The notes under the pieces are model-generated. The model was not told the origin of the DNA. It searched no databases and worked only from the letters and a program-made list of their open reading frames with translations. Position numbers and translations under genes: made by a program. From assembly GCF_003350345.1 (NCBI RefSeq), contig NZ_QNVJ01000084.1, positions 1-64,000 of the forward strand: 64,000 bases of DNA, read 5' to 3'. Shown here piece by piece: positions 9,538 to 18,106 of this stretch; within the stretch, counting starts at the first letter, position 1; each line of letters begins with the position of its first letter. The stretch comes from Alkalilacustris brevis. Its GTDB lineage: Bacteria > Pseudomonadota > Alphaproteobacteria > Rhodobacterales > Rhodobacteraceae.

Positions 9538-10338
9538 ATGGATATGGATACCGCCTATGCCAACGCGCCCTTCATCGCGGGGGCGGAACACTTCCCCCCG
9601 CGCTGGAAGGCCGACGCCGCCGCGTTTCGCGCGGCGCTGGGCGCGCGGGCGCGGCTGGATCTGCCCTATGGCCCCGGCCCGCGGCAGAAGCTCGACCTCT
9701 TTCTGCCCGAAACCCGCCCGGAGGGGCTGGTGCTGTTCATTCACGGCGGCTTCTGGCGCGCCTTCGGGCGCGAGGACTGGTCGCATCTGGCGGCTGGCCC
9801 GGTGGCGCAGGGCTGGGCGGTGGCGATGCCCTCCTACACGCTGGCGCCGCAGGCCCGGATAAGTGAAATCACTTCTGAGATGGTGGTCGCGCTGGAGGCT
9901 CTCGCAGGCGAATGGCCCGGTCTGCCGATCGTGGGCACGGGCCACTCGGCGGGCGGGCATCTTTGCGCCCGACTGGCCTGCCAGGGCGTGCTGACCGAGC
10001 CGCTGGCGGCCCGGTTGCACCGGGTTGTGCCGATCTCGCCGTTGGCCGACCTGCGCCCGCTGATGCAAACCGCGATGAACGACGATCTGCGCCTCGATGC
10101 GGCCGAGGCCGAAGCCGAAAGCCCGGTCAACTGCCGCCCCCTCGGCCATGTCGCCGCGCATGTGTGGGTCGGCGGCGACGAGCGGCCCGCCTTTCTCGAT
10201 CAGGCACGGTGGCTGGGCGCGGCCTGGGGCGTGCCGGTGACGGTGGCGCAGGCGCGGCACCATTTCGACGTGATCGATGCGCTGGCCCAACCCGGCAGCG
10301 CACTGGTCGATCTGCTGATCGGCAGCGTCGATTTCTGA
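9538..10338 (+). CDS. Alpha/beta hydrolase, arylformamidase-like
   Basis: 266 residues. The oxyanion-hole motif HGGFW is at 69-73, the nucleophile elbow GHSAGG at 135-140 (Ser137), and a C-terminal HHFDVID histidine completes the apparent triad. HGGFW plus GHSAGG is the pattern of kynurenine formamidase and carboxylesterase relatives. No kynurenine pathway neighbours are present, so the substrate is unknown. ATG 9538 or the second ATG at 9544 could be the start; the longer in-frame extension to 9406 lacks family features. Confidence 0.82.
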   Translation: MDMDTAYANAPFIAGAEHFPPRWKADAAAFRAALGARARLDLPYGPGPRQKLDLFLPETRPEGLVLFIHGGFWRAFGREDWSHLAAGPVAQGWAVAMPSYTLAPQARISEITSEMVVALEALAGEWPGLPIVGTGHSAGGHLCARLACQGVLTEPLAARLHRVVPISPLADLRPLMQTAMNDDLRLDAAEAEAESPVNCRPLGHVAAHVWVGGDERPAFLDQARWLGAAWGVPVTVAQARHHFDVIDALAQPGSALVDLLIGSVDF

Positions 10339-10419
10339 AAGCGCGCCGCCACGCGGTGTTTTACCGTTGAGGCATGGCAAATGATCCGGCGTGAATATAT
10401 GTTTTGCACAAGCAACGGG

Positions 10420-10443
10420 CCGGGCTTGCACCCGGGCTTGCAA
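10420..10443. repeat. 12-bp tandem duplication before cytochrome gene
   Basis: CCGGGCTTGCAC is followed immediately by CCGGGCTTGCAA, just before the strong AAGGAGG ribosome binding site of the cytochrome c gene. It would lie in the 5' leader. It is small and could be a chance duplication. Confidence 0.6.
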
Positions 10444-10460
10444 CCGGAAAGGAGGGACGC

Positions 10461-11192
10461 ATGGCGCATGGCTGGATCGCACAGACGGCAATTGCCGCGG
10501 CAGTATCACTGACCGCCCTGACGGGGCAGGCCGCGGCGCAAACAGCTGTCCCGCTTGGCGATGAAGACCATGGCGCCGCCCTTTGGCAGGCCGAATGCGC
10601 CGCCTGCCACCAGATCGGCGCGGGAGCCGAGCACGACATAGGCCCGCATCTGAACCGCGTCTTCGGGCGGCGTGCCGGCAGCCTTGAAGGCTTTGCCTAT
10701 TCGGACTCGATCGCGCGGATGGGGCGAGACGGGCTGCGCTGGGATATCCGCACGCTCGACGCCTATATCGAGAACCCCTATTCGCTGGTTTCGGGCACCC
10801 GAATGGCCTATCCGGGCCTGCCCGGTGCCGAGGATCGCGCCGACCTGATCGCCTTCCTGCGGGTCTATTCGGATGCGCCCTCGGATATTCCCGGGGCGCC
10901 CCCGACCGCCCGCCGGGTCGAGCCGGACCTGCCCGAGGAGGTACTCGCCATCGAGGGCGACCGCGAATATGGCCAGTTCCTTGCCAGCGAATGCACCACC
11001 TGCCACCAGCGCGGCGGCGCGGCGCAGGGCATCCCCTCGATCACCAACTGGCCCGAGGAACGTTTCGTGGTCGCCATGCACGCCTATCGGCAGGGCCTGC
11101 GCCCGCATGACGTGATGCAATCGGTGGCGCGCCGGCTCGATGACGAGCAGATCGCCGCACTTGCCAGCTATTTCGCCACCATCGACGATTGA
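10461..11192 (+). CDS. Periplasmic dihaem cytochrome c
   Basis: 243 residues with an N-terminal signal peptide of about 26 residues. Domain one carries haem motif CAACH (46-50) with a likely axial Met in TRMAYPG (Met115), resembling mitochondrial-type cytochrome c. Domain two carries CTTCH (178-182) and resembles the c553/FccA class. It should act as a periplasmic electron carrier or as the haem subunit of an oxidoreductase, but no partner is adjacent. AAGGAGG lies six bases before ATG 10461, fixing the start. The longer in-frame ORF from 10404 is not needed. Confidence 0.85.
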   Translation: MAHGWIAQTAIAAAVSLTALTGQAAAQTAVPLGDEDHGAALWQAECAACHQIGAGAEHDIGPHLNRVFGRRAGSLEGFAYSDSIARMGRDGLRWDIRTLDAYIENPYSLVSGTRMAYPGLPGAEDRADLIAFLRVYSDAPSDIPGAPPTARRVEPDLPEEVLAIEGDREYGQFLASECTTCHQRGGAAQGIPSITNWPEERFVVAMHAYRQGLRPHDVMQSVARRLDDEQIAALASYFATIDD

Positions 11193-11280
11193 ACGGCACA
11201 GCCCCCACGCCGCACGGGCTTGCAGGCCGGGCGCGGCCTGACATATAGGCTTTCGCAACCGCAATCACTGGAGCGAGGTC

Positions 11281-12021
11281 ATGGCAGGCCATTCCAAATG
11301 GGCGAACATCCAGCATCGCAAGGGCCGTCAGGATGCTGCCCGGTCCAAACTCTTTTCCAAGCTGTCCAAGGAAATCACCGTCGCCGCCAAGATGGGCGAC
11401 CCTGACCCCGACAAGAACCCGCGCCTGCGCCTGGCGGTGAAAGAGGCCAAGTCGAACTCCGTCCCCAAGGACGTGATTGAACGCGCGATCAAGAAAAGCC
11501 AGGGCGGCGATGCCGACACCTATGAGGAAATCCGCTATGAGGGCTACGGCCCCGGCGGGGTCGCGGTGATCGTCGAGGCGATGACCGACAACCGCAACCG
11601 CACGGCATCGAACGTGCGCTCGACCTTCACCAAGCATGGCGGCAACCTGGGCGAGACCGGCTCGGTCGCCTTCATGTTCGAGCGCAAGGGGCAGGTGATC
11701 TACCCTGCAACAGCAGGCGATGCCGACACGATCATGATGGCCGCCATCGAGGCCGGCGCCGAAGACGTGGAAAGCGGCGAGGAGGAGCACGTCGTCTGGT
11801 GCGCCGATACTGATCTGGCCGCGGTCAGCAACGCGCTCGAGGCCGAATTGGGCGAGTCGGAGGCCACCCGGCTGGTCTGGAAACCTGGCACCACGACAGA
11901 GCTTGACCTGGAAGGGGCGCAAAAGCTCATGCGCCTGATCGAGGCGCTGGAAGATGACGACGACGTGCAGAAGGTCACGGCGAATTTCGAAATCTCCGAC
12001 GAGGTGATGGCCGAACTCTGA
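11281..12021 (+). CDS. yebC: YebC/PmpR family regulatory or translation-associated protein
   Basis: 246 residues, the normal family length, beginning [20 protein letters not shown], the highly conserved YebC N terminus. Further family motifs are [12 protein letters not shown] and [14 protein letters not shown]. Members bind DNA as transcriptional regulators, and some are reported to relieve ribosome stalling; which applies here cannot be told. It stands alone, without the ruvC-ruvA-ruvB neighbours seen in some bacteria. The start has GGAGCGAGGTC just upstream. Confidence 0.95.
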   Translation: MAGHSKWANIQHRKGRQDAARSKLFSKLSKEITVAAKMGDPDPDKNPRLRLAVKEAKSNSVPKDVIERAIKKSQGGDADTYEEIRYEGYGPGGVAVIVEAMTDNRNRTASNVRSTFTKHGGNLGETGSVAFMFERKGQVIYPATAGDADTIMMAAIEAGAEDVESGEEEHVVWCADTDLAAVSNALEAELGESEATRLVWKPGTTTELDLEGAQKLMRLIEALEDDDDVQKVTANFEISDEVMAEL

Positions 12022-12186
12022 AGTTGGCTGCGTCGCCTGCCGCTTCGGAATTTCCGGTTTCGGACATGTCTTGTGGATCGCGGCTGCTCACGGGGTTTTG
12101 ACAAATCCGGTTCAACTGGTCAAAGTTGCGTATTCTTGCCGGCAACGGGGACACTCCCCGCCGCTTTTCCGGAGGTTTGGGACTTC

Positions 12187-12702
12187 ATGAAAACCGACAT
12201 TTGGGCACGGGCCCGCAATTCGATCGTTGCGGGGCTTGCCCTTGCTGCGACAACAGCCCTGCCCGCGGCTGCCGCGGATTGGGTGCTGGGGGTCAAGGTG
12301 ACCGATTTCGGCAGTTCCCGCGCCAGCACGACAGCGGGGCTGAATCTCGAAGTGCACGGGCGGCCCTATTGGCACCTCGGCCCGCTTGCGCTCGGGTTTG
12401 CTGCCGCGGGCACGATCGACACCAAGGGAAATGCCTGGGTGGGCGTCGGGCTTTCGGCCCTGGGCGAAGGGGCTTCGCCCTGGTTTTTCGAGGCCAGTCT
12501 GATGCCGGGCTATTACCGCGCCAGCAACGAACGCTTTGATCTGGGCAAGGCCTTGGAGTTCCGCAGCCTGATCGGCGTGGGCTACAGGCTCACGCCTGAC
12601 ACGCGGGTTTCGCTGGCCCTGTCGCATGTGTCCAACGCCAGCCGTGGCCGTATCAACCCCGGCGCCGACAGCCTGTCATTGCGGATTCGGCGCGCGTTCT
12701 GA
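12187..12702 (+). CDS. PagL-like lipid A 3-O-deacylase (acyloxyacyl hydrolase family)
   Basis: 171 residues: signal peptide (1-30) followed by a short outer-membrane beta-barrel ending in a terminal aromatic (RRAF). The segment LALSHVSNAS contains the PagL catalytic pattern H-x-S-N (His147, Ser149). The third triad residue in Pseudomonas PagL is a Glu 12 positions after the Ser; here that position is Asp161. The enzyme would trim the 3-linked acyl chain from lipid A in the outer membrane. ATG 12187 is preferred because it begins the signal peptide, with GGAGG upstream; the in-frame upstream extension is uncharacteristic. Confidence 0.75.
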   Translation: MKTDIWARARNSIVAGLALAATTALPAAAADWVLGVKVTDFGSSRASTTAGLNLEVHGRPYWHLGPLALGFAAAGTIDTKGNAWVGVGLSALGEGASPWFFEASLMPGYYRASNERFDLGKALEFRSLIGVGYRLTPDTRVSLALSHVSNASRGRINPGADSLSLRIRRAF

Positions 12703-12788
12703 CGGGCAAAGGCCCTGCCAGGGCCCCGGTTGACCTGACCTCGCCTGGGCCGCATCGCCCTGCGACATGGGCTGCCGAAGCCGAAAAC

Positions 12789-12818
12789 AAGGGGCGCCGG
12801 ATTTCCCCGGCGCCCCTT
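12789..12818. terminator. Bidirectional intrinsic terminator
   Basis: Stem AAGGGGCGCCGG (12789-12800) pairs perfectly with CCGGCGCCCCTT (12807-12818) around loop ATTTCC. T-rich sequence follows on the plus strand (TTTCGCTTTTC) and on the minus strand (TTGTTTTCGG). It lies between the converging pagL-like and atoE-like genes. Confidence 0.85.
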
Positions 12819-12847
12819 TCGCTTTTCGAATCCTGGTCTTCCTCGCG

Positions 12848-14161
12848 CTACATCACCGTCAGCAGCGTGCCGATGATGACGCCGGTGATGACGAGGTGGA
12901 TCAGGCAATAGCCCATGATGTCCTTGGCCTTCAGCCCGGCGATACCCAGCATCGGCAGCGCCCAGAAGGGCTGAAGCAGGTTGGTCCAGGCGTCACCCCA
13001 GGCCACCGCCATCGCCACCCGCGCGACATCGGCGCCCAGCGCCTCGGCCGCGGGCAGCATGACGGGGGCCTGCACCGCCCATTGCCCGCCGCCCGAAGGC
13101 ACGAAGATGTTGACGATCCCGGCCGCGATGAAGGTCCAGAAAGGCAAGGTCGCCGCCGTCGAGATGGACACGAACCATTCCGACATGCTCTGTGCCAGGC
13201 CCGACTGAACCATGATCGCCATGATCCCCGCATAGAAGGGAAACTGGATGACGATGCCGGCGCCGCCCTTGATCCCTTCCTGCAGCGCATCGAGGAGATG
13301 TCGCGCCGTACCATGTAGCACCACCGCCACCATCAGGAAGATGAAGTTGACGATGTTGAGGTTGAGCGACCCACCCTGCAACAGGAAGTAATCGGCCAGA
13401 TAGAGCAGGCCGGGCACCCCCACCAGCCACATCAGGATACGGCTGTTTTCCAGATGTTCGGCCGGGCGCGTGGCGACCAGCTTGCGATCGGTTTCCTCGG
13501 GGCCAAGCTGCGCGGGATCGACATAGACGCTGTCTTCCTCGGGCGGCACCATATAGCGGTTGGTCAGCGGGACCACCACGAACAGTATGGCGACAAGCAG
13601 CAGGTTGAAACCCGAGAAGATCGTCTGCCCTGTGCCGATCACGCCGATGGTGGCTTCGGCGAAATGCCCCTCGGTCGCAATCACCAGCGGGATCGACCCG
13701 GCAAGCCCGCCGTGCCAGACGACAAAGCCCGAATAGGCCGAGGCGATCAGCAGCCGATAATCAACCCGGATCTGCCGCGCTAGTTCCTTGGCAAAAAGCG
13801 CCCCGACAACCAGCCCGAAGCCCCAGTTGATCCAGCTTGCCGCCAGCGAGACAACCGTCACGAGCACAATCGCGCCGCCGGGCGATTTGGCAAATCCGGC
13901 AAGATTTTGCAGGAATTTCTTGACCGGTGGCGAACTGGCCAGGATGAAGCCCGTCACCAGCACGAGCAACATCTGCATCGAAAAGGTCAGCAGCCCCCAG
14001 AAGCCATCGCCCCATTGCCGCATGACCTGTTGCGGGCTGTTGCCCTCGAACAGGATGGCCGCCGCGGCGGCGATCAGCGTGAGCACGAGAACGAAGACGA
14101 AAGGATCGGGCAGGTAGCGATCCATCAGTTTCACGGCAGGCCGTGACAAAGCGCGTAACAT
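12848..14161 (-). CDS. atoE: Short-chain fatty acid transporter, AtoE family
   Basis: 437 residues with about ten to twelve hydrophobic segments. Characteristic family stretches are MDRYLPDPFVFVLVLT near the start, SWINWGFGLVVGALFAKE, VWHGGLAGSIPL, and NIFVPSGGGQWAVQAPV with AWGDAWTNLLQPFWALP toward the end. AtoE proteins take up short-chain fatty acids such as acetoacetate or butyrate. No atoDAB genes adjoin it. ATG 14161 follows a strong GAGGGAGGG, so the in-frame ATG at 14203 is rejected. Confidence 0.88.
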   Translation of the reverse strand: MLRALSRPAVKLMDRYLPDPFVFVLVLTLIAAAAAILFEGNSPQQVMRQWGDGFWGLLTFSMQMLLVLVTGFILASSPPVKKFLQNLAGFAKSPGGAIVLVTVVSLAASWINWGFGLVVGALFAKELARQIRVDYRLLIASAYSGFVVWHGGLAGSIPLVIATEGHFAEATIGVIGTGQTIFSGFNLLLVAILFVVVPLTNRYMVPPEEDSVYVDPAQLGPEETDRKLVATRPAEHLENSRILMWLVGVPGLLYLADYFLLQGGSLNLNIVNFIFLMVAVVLHGTARHLLDALQEGIKGGAGIVIQFPFYAGIMAIMVQSGLAQSMSEWFVSISTAATLPFWTFIAAGIVNIFVPSGGGQWAVQAPVMLPAAEALGADVARVAMAVAWGDAWTNLLQPFWALPMLGIAGLKAKDIMGYCLIHLVITGVIIGTLLTVM

Positions 14162-14365
14162 TGAGCACCCTCCCTCGATTTCCCGGCGATCTCGCCAGGC
14201 CACGCCGTCCGATCCGGCGCAGGGCCAGCTTACGCCTGTTTTTTAGGCAGGCAAGGAAAAGAATACATCTGATGGTTGATTTTTCAAGGCCGCATACTAG
14301 ATGTGGCCCCTTCGCAGAGGGTGCCCTGCCCTGTCCCGCGGCGGCGGACCGGTTCGCCGCCGCGT

Positions 14366-15406
14366 TCAGCCGCGTGGGTCGGTCAGGCGGGAAAGCAGGC
14401 TGTCACGGGTGATCACGCCAATGAGTTGCCCACCATCGGCCACCGGCACGGGCGTGTCGTCATGGGCCATGCGGGCGATGATCTCGCGCACCGGGGTTGC
14501 CGCGCTGACGGGCGCCGCGGCCCCCTCCTGCGAAGGGCCGTCACCCGGCGGGATCATCGCGTCCCGCGCGGTCAGCACGCCCAGCGGGTTCATATTGCCT
14601 ACGAAATCCGCGACGTAATCATTCGCGGGGGCCGAGAATATCTCGCGCGGGGTGCCGCACTGGATGATCCGCCCGCCCTCCATGATGGCGATGCGATTGC
14701 CGATCTTGAAGGCCTCGTCCAGATCGTGGCTGACAAAGATGATCGTGCGCCGCAACCGCTCCTGCAACTCCAGCAACTCATCCTGCAGCCGGGTTCGGAT
14801 CAGCGGGTCGAGCGCGGAGAAGGGCTCGTCCATCAGCAGAATGGGGGCGTCGGTCGCGAAGGCGCGCGCCAGCCCCACGCGCTGCTGCATCCCGCCCGAA
14901 AGCTCGCCCACGCGGCGTTCGGCCCAATCGGCAAGGCCCACCATCTCAAGCTGGGCATCGACGCGTTCGCGCCGGGCGCGGGCGCGCATTCCGGACAGTT
15001 CCAGCCCCAGCCCCACGTTTTCGCGCACGGTGCGCCAGGGCAGCAGGGCGAATTGCTGGAACACCATGGCGATACATTCCCGCCGCAGGTGCAGCAGCTC
15101 GGCGGCGCTGGCACTGCTCAAGGTGCAGGACCAGTCGCCATCATGCACGCGCACATCGCCGCGCGTCACCGGATTCAGCCCGTTGACCGCGCGCAGCAGC
15201 GTCGATTTGCCCGAGCCCGACAGCCCCATCAACACCACGATCTCGCCTGCGTCCACGGTCAGGCTGCAATCATGCACGCCCAGCACCTGGCCGGTGGTTT
15301 TCTGTATCTCGGCACGGCTTTGCCCCGCGTCCATCAGGGGCAGCGCCTTTTGCGGGCGGTCGCCGAATACGATCGAGACGCGGTCGAACTCGACGGCCGT
15401 TGTCAT
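14366..15406 (-). CDS. choV: Choline ABC transporter ATP-binding protein
   Basis: 346 residues. Walker A GLSGSGKST (61-69), signature LSGGMQQR (169-176) and Walker B ILLMDEPFSALD are intact. The insert before Walker A (QKTTGQVLGVHD) is typical of ProV/ChoV quaternary-amine ATPases. A C-terminal CBS-like region (about 285-346) may sense ionic strength. It energises choline import with ChoW and ChoX. Its start overlaps the choW stop by four bases (15403-15406), so the two are translationally coupled. Confidence 0.93.
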   Translation of the reverse strand: MTTAVEFDRVSIVFGDRPQKALPLMDAGQSRAEIQKTTGQVLGVHDCSLTVDAGEIVVLMGLSGSGKSTLLRAVNGLNPVTRGDVRVHDGDWSCTLSSASAAELLHLRRECIAMVFQQFALLPWRTVRENVGLGLELSGMRARARRERVDAQLEMVGLADWAERRVGELSGGMQQRVGLARAFATDAPILLMDEPFSALDPLIRTRLQDELLELQERLRRTIIFVSHDLDEAFKIGNRIAIMEGGRIIQCGTPREIFSAPANDYVADFVGNMNPLGVLTARDAMIPPGDGPSQEGAAAPVSAATPVREIIARMAHDDTPVPVADGGQLIGVITRDSLLSRLTDPRG

Positions 15407-16242
15407 CGCTTGCCCTCCACGCGCAGCATCCGGTCAAGCAGGATGGCCACCACCACGATCACGACGCCGGATTCGAACCCCAGCGAAGTATTGACCGAGT
15501 TGAGCGCGCGCACCACCGGCACGCCAAGCCCCGCAGCCCCCACCAGCGCAGCAATCACCACCATCGACAACGACAGCATGATCGTCTGGTTGAGCCCCGC
15601 CATGATCTGCGGCAGCGCATAAGGAAGCTCCACCTTCCACAGGGTCTGGCGATTGGTGGCCCCGAAGGCCCGCGCCGCCTCCAGCAACGGCTGCGGCGTC
15701 GAGGATATCCCCAGATGCGTCAGCCGGATCGGGGCGGGCAGAACGAAGATCACCGTCGCGATCAGCCCCGGCACCATCCCGATCCCGAAGAACACGATGG
15801 CCGGGATCAGGTAGACGAAGGCCGGCAGCGTCTGCATCAGGTCGAGCACCGGCCTCATCCACGCATAAAGTCGGGGCCGGTGCGCGGCCGCGATGCCGAT
15901 GGGCACGCCAATGCCCATGCAGACCACGCAGGCCGAAAGCACCAGTGTCAGGCTTTCGGTGGTGGCGCGCCAGTACCCCTGGTTGAGGATGAAGAGAAAG
16001 GCCAGCGCCACCACGAGGCAGGGTTTCCATGATCGCTGGATCACCCATGTCAGCGCCACGAAAGCGCCGACCACAGCCATCGGGTGCGGGGTCTGCAAGG
16101 CCCAGAGGATGGCATCGACCAGCCCCCGCATGGCGCCTTCCAGCCCGTCAAAGAACCAGCGGCCATTCGCCTGCAGCCAACTGAAGACATCGCGCGCCGT
16201 GGCGCCCACGGGGATCTTGTTTGCGGTTATCCAGTCAAGCAT
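15403..16242 (-). CDS. choW: Choline ABC transporter permease
   Basis: 279 residues, a ProW/ChoW-type permease with about six membrane segments and the cytoplasmic EAA loop (AARAFGATNRQTLWKVELPYALPQIMAGLNQ) that docks the ATPase. ATG 16242 starts MLDWITANKIPVG; the in-frame upstream extension to 16347 is Pro/Arg-rich and not membrane-like. It sits between choX and choV in one minus-strand operon. Confidence 0.92.
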   Translation of the reverse strand: MLDWITANKIPVGATARDVFSWLQANGRWFFDGLEGAMRGLVDAILWALQTPHPMAVVGAFVALTWVIQRSWKPCLVVALAFLFILNQGYWRATTESLTLVLSACVVCMGIGVPIGIAAAHRPRLYAWMRPVLDLMQTLPAFVYLIPAIVFFGIGMVPGLIATVIFVLPAPIRLTHLGISSTPQPLLEAARAFGATNRQTLWKVELPYALPQIMAGLNQTIMLSLSMVVIAALVGAAGLGVPVVRALNSVNTSLGFESGVVIVVVAILLDRMLRVEGKR

Positions 16243-16383
16243 GCCGGTGTCCTGTGCTGGTGGGGCCTCCGTCGGGGCAGGGCTGATGGCGCTCGGGAAT
16301 GCTCTACGCCGATGATGCCGGGTGGCGGGGCAGGCGACAGCGCCCAAGTTGCCGGGGCGGCTATGGCTGTGGCTGCCGTGTCA

Positions 16384-16409
16384 GGGGCGGGGCCAAGCGG
16401 CCCCGCCCC
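16384..16409. terminator. Strong hairpin between choX and choW
   Basis: Stem GGGGCGGGGCC (16384-16394) pairs exactly with GGCCCCGCCCC (16399-16409) across loop AAGC. It sits in the 222-base gap after choX. No T run follows on the minus strand, so it more likely attenuates read-through or protects the choX message, keeping binding protein in excess over the membrane parts, than stops transcription fully. Confidence 0.6.
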
Positions 16410-16464
16410 CCACGTGCGGCCGGTCGGCAGATCAGGCAACGCGCCCCTGTCCTCGACTCGCCGC

Positions 16465-17391
16465 TCAGTTCAGCGCAGCACTGACCGCATCGAGCGCGTC
16501 GGCGCCGTCGATCGTGGTCACGCCGTCAAGCCAGGGGGCCAGAACCTCGGGGTTGTCGGCCAGCCAGGCGCGCGCAGCGTCCTCGGGGGCCATTTCCTCG
16601 TTGAGGATCATGCCCATGATCTCGTTCTCCAGCTCCAGCGTGAAGGCGAGGTTTTGCAGGAATTGCCCGACATTGGGGCATTCCTCGACATATCCGGCGC
16701 GGGTGTTGGTGTGCACCGTGGCGCCGCCCAGGTCGGGGCCGAACCAGTCATCGCCGCCTTCCAGATAGGTCAGGTCGAAATTGGCGTTCATCGGGTGCGG
16801 CTCCCACCCCAGGAAGATGATCGCCTCGTCCCGGTCGCTGGCGCGCTGGACCTGCGCCAGCATCCCCTGTTCCGAGCTTTCCATCAGGTCGAACCCGCCC
16901 AGCCCGAAGGCATCGGCCTCGATCATGTCGAGGATCAGCCGATTGCCGTCATTGCCCGGCTCGATGCCGTAGATGCGGCTGTCCAGCGCCTCGGCTTGAC
17001 CGGCGATATCGGCAAAGTTACCGATCCCCAGCCCGGCGCCGGCGGCATTGGTGGCCAGGGTGTATTTCGCGCCCGTCAGGTTGGTGCGCACCGTGTCCAC
17101 GGTGCCGGCCTCGCGGTAGGGGGCGATGTCGGCCTCCATGGTGGGCATCCAGTTGCCCAGAAACACGTCCACATCGCCCGAGGCCAGCGAAGTGTAGGTC
17201 ACAGGCACCGAAAGCACCAATGTGCGCGTGTCATAGCCCAGCGCATCCAGAATCGTGGTCGCCACGGCGGTGGTGGCGGTGATGTCGGTCCAGCCGACAT
17301 CCGAGAATGTCACGGTGCCGCAATCGGCGGCCGCCTGCCCGGCAAGGGCCGTGGCGGCAGTGGCGGCAAGTAGCGTGGTCTTGAGGGTCAT
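16465..17391 (-). CDS. choX: Choline-binding periplasmic protein
   Basis: 308 residues with signal peptide (about 1-22). VGWTDITATT (32-41) and FLGNWMPTM (77-85) carry the tryptophans expected in the aromatic cation-pi cage of ChoX/ProX. AIIFLGWEPHPMN near 200 is also typical. It captures choline in the periplasm and hands it to ChoW/ChoV. It is first gene of the choXWV operon and divergent from betI across an 85-base spacer holding a BetI-box-like site. Confidence 0.93.
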   Translation of the reverse strand: MTLKTTLLAATAATALAGQAAADCGTVTFSDVGWTDITATTAVATTILDALGYDTRTLVLSVPVTYTSLASGDVDVFLGNWMPTMEADIAPYREAGTVDTVRTNLTGAKYTLATNAAGAGLGIGNFADIAGQAEALDSRIYGIEPGNDGNRLILDMIEADAFGLGGFDLMESSEQGMLAQVQRASDRDEAIIFLGWEPHPMNANFDLTYLEGGDDWFGPDLGGATVHTNTRAGYVEECPNVGQFLQNLAFTLELENEIMGMILNEEMAPEDAARAWLADNPEVLAPWLDGVTTIDGADALDAVSAALN

Positions 17392-17409
17392 TTCCGTCTC
17401 CCTGTTTTC

Positions 17410-17429
17410 TTGATTGACGAGTCAATAAA
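17410..17429. promoter_or_regulatory. Candidate BetI operator
   Basis: TTGATTGACGAGTCAATAAA contains the inverted repeat ATTGA-CGAG-TCAAT and resembles the BetI box described in other proteobacteria. It lies in the divergent choX-betI spacer, so it could let BetI repress both the uptake operon and its own bet operon until choline is present. Confidence 0.7.
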
Positions 17430-17476
17430 CATCCGGTTAGCTGTGGCATTCAAGAGGTTTTTTCGCGGGAACGCGC

Positions 17477-18085
17477 ATGCCCAAGCTCGGAATGCAGCCT
17501 ATACGAAGGGCCGCACTGGTAAAAGCGACCATAGACGAGATCGGCGCGGCAGGCTCGCTTGACGTCACGGTGGCGCAGATCGCGCGCCGGGCGGGCATGT
17601 CATCGGCGCTGGCGCATCACTATTTCGGCGGGAAAGAGGCGATCTTTCTTGCAGCAATGCGCCACATTCTGGCGCTTTACGCCGCCGAGGTGCGCGGTGC
17701 GCTATCCGCCGCCGAAGGGCCGCGCGGGCGGGTGCTGGCAATCATACGCGCCAGCTTCGGCACGGCGAGCTTCCGGCGCGAGGCGATCAGCGCCTGGCTG
17801 AACTTCTACGTGCTGGCCCAGACGGTACCCGAGGCAAGGCGGCTGCTGGGAATCTATCAGCGCAGGCTGCATTCCAACCTCTGCCACGCGCTGCGCCCGC
17901 TGGCCCGGCCGGCCGCCGTGCCCGAGATCGCGCGCGGCATCGCCGCGCTGATCGACGGCGCCTATATCCGTGAAGCCCTCAGCGCGGGCGAGCCTGACGG
18001 TGCGACCGCCGCCGCCATGGTCGAGGCGCATCTCGACGCGATGCTCGCCCGCCACGGCATGGTAGCCGAAACAAGCGGTAACTGA
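17477..18085 (+). CDS. betI: TetR-family choline-responsive repressor
   Basis: 202 residues. The N-terminal helix-turn-helix (LDVTVAQIARRAGMSSALAHHYFGGKEAIF, written in two parts here: residues about 28-45 and 46-58) is typical of BetI, and the C-terminal part is the TetR ligand domain. The start MPKLGMQPIRRAAL is also BetI-like. It should repress betBA and choXWV and be released by choline. betB follows after 21 bases, so betI-betB(-betA) is likely one operon. Confidence 0.92.
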   Translation: MPKLGMQPIRRAALVKATIDEIGAAGSLDVTVAQIARRAGMSSALAHHYFGGKEAIFLAAMRHILALYAAEVRGALSAAEGPRGRVLAIIRASFGTASFRREAISAWLNFYVLAQTVPEARRLLGIYQRRLHSNLCHALRPLARPAAVPEIARGIAALIDGAYIREALSAGEPDGATAAAMVEAHLDAMLARHGMVAETSGN

Positions 18086-18106
18086 CACATCAGGGATACC
18101 ACACCG

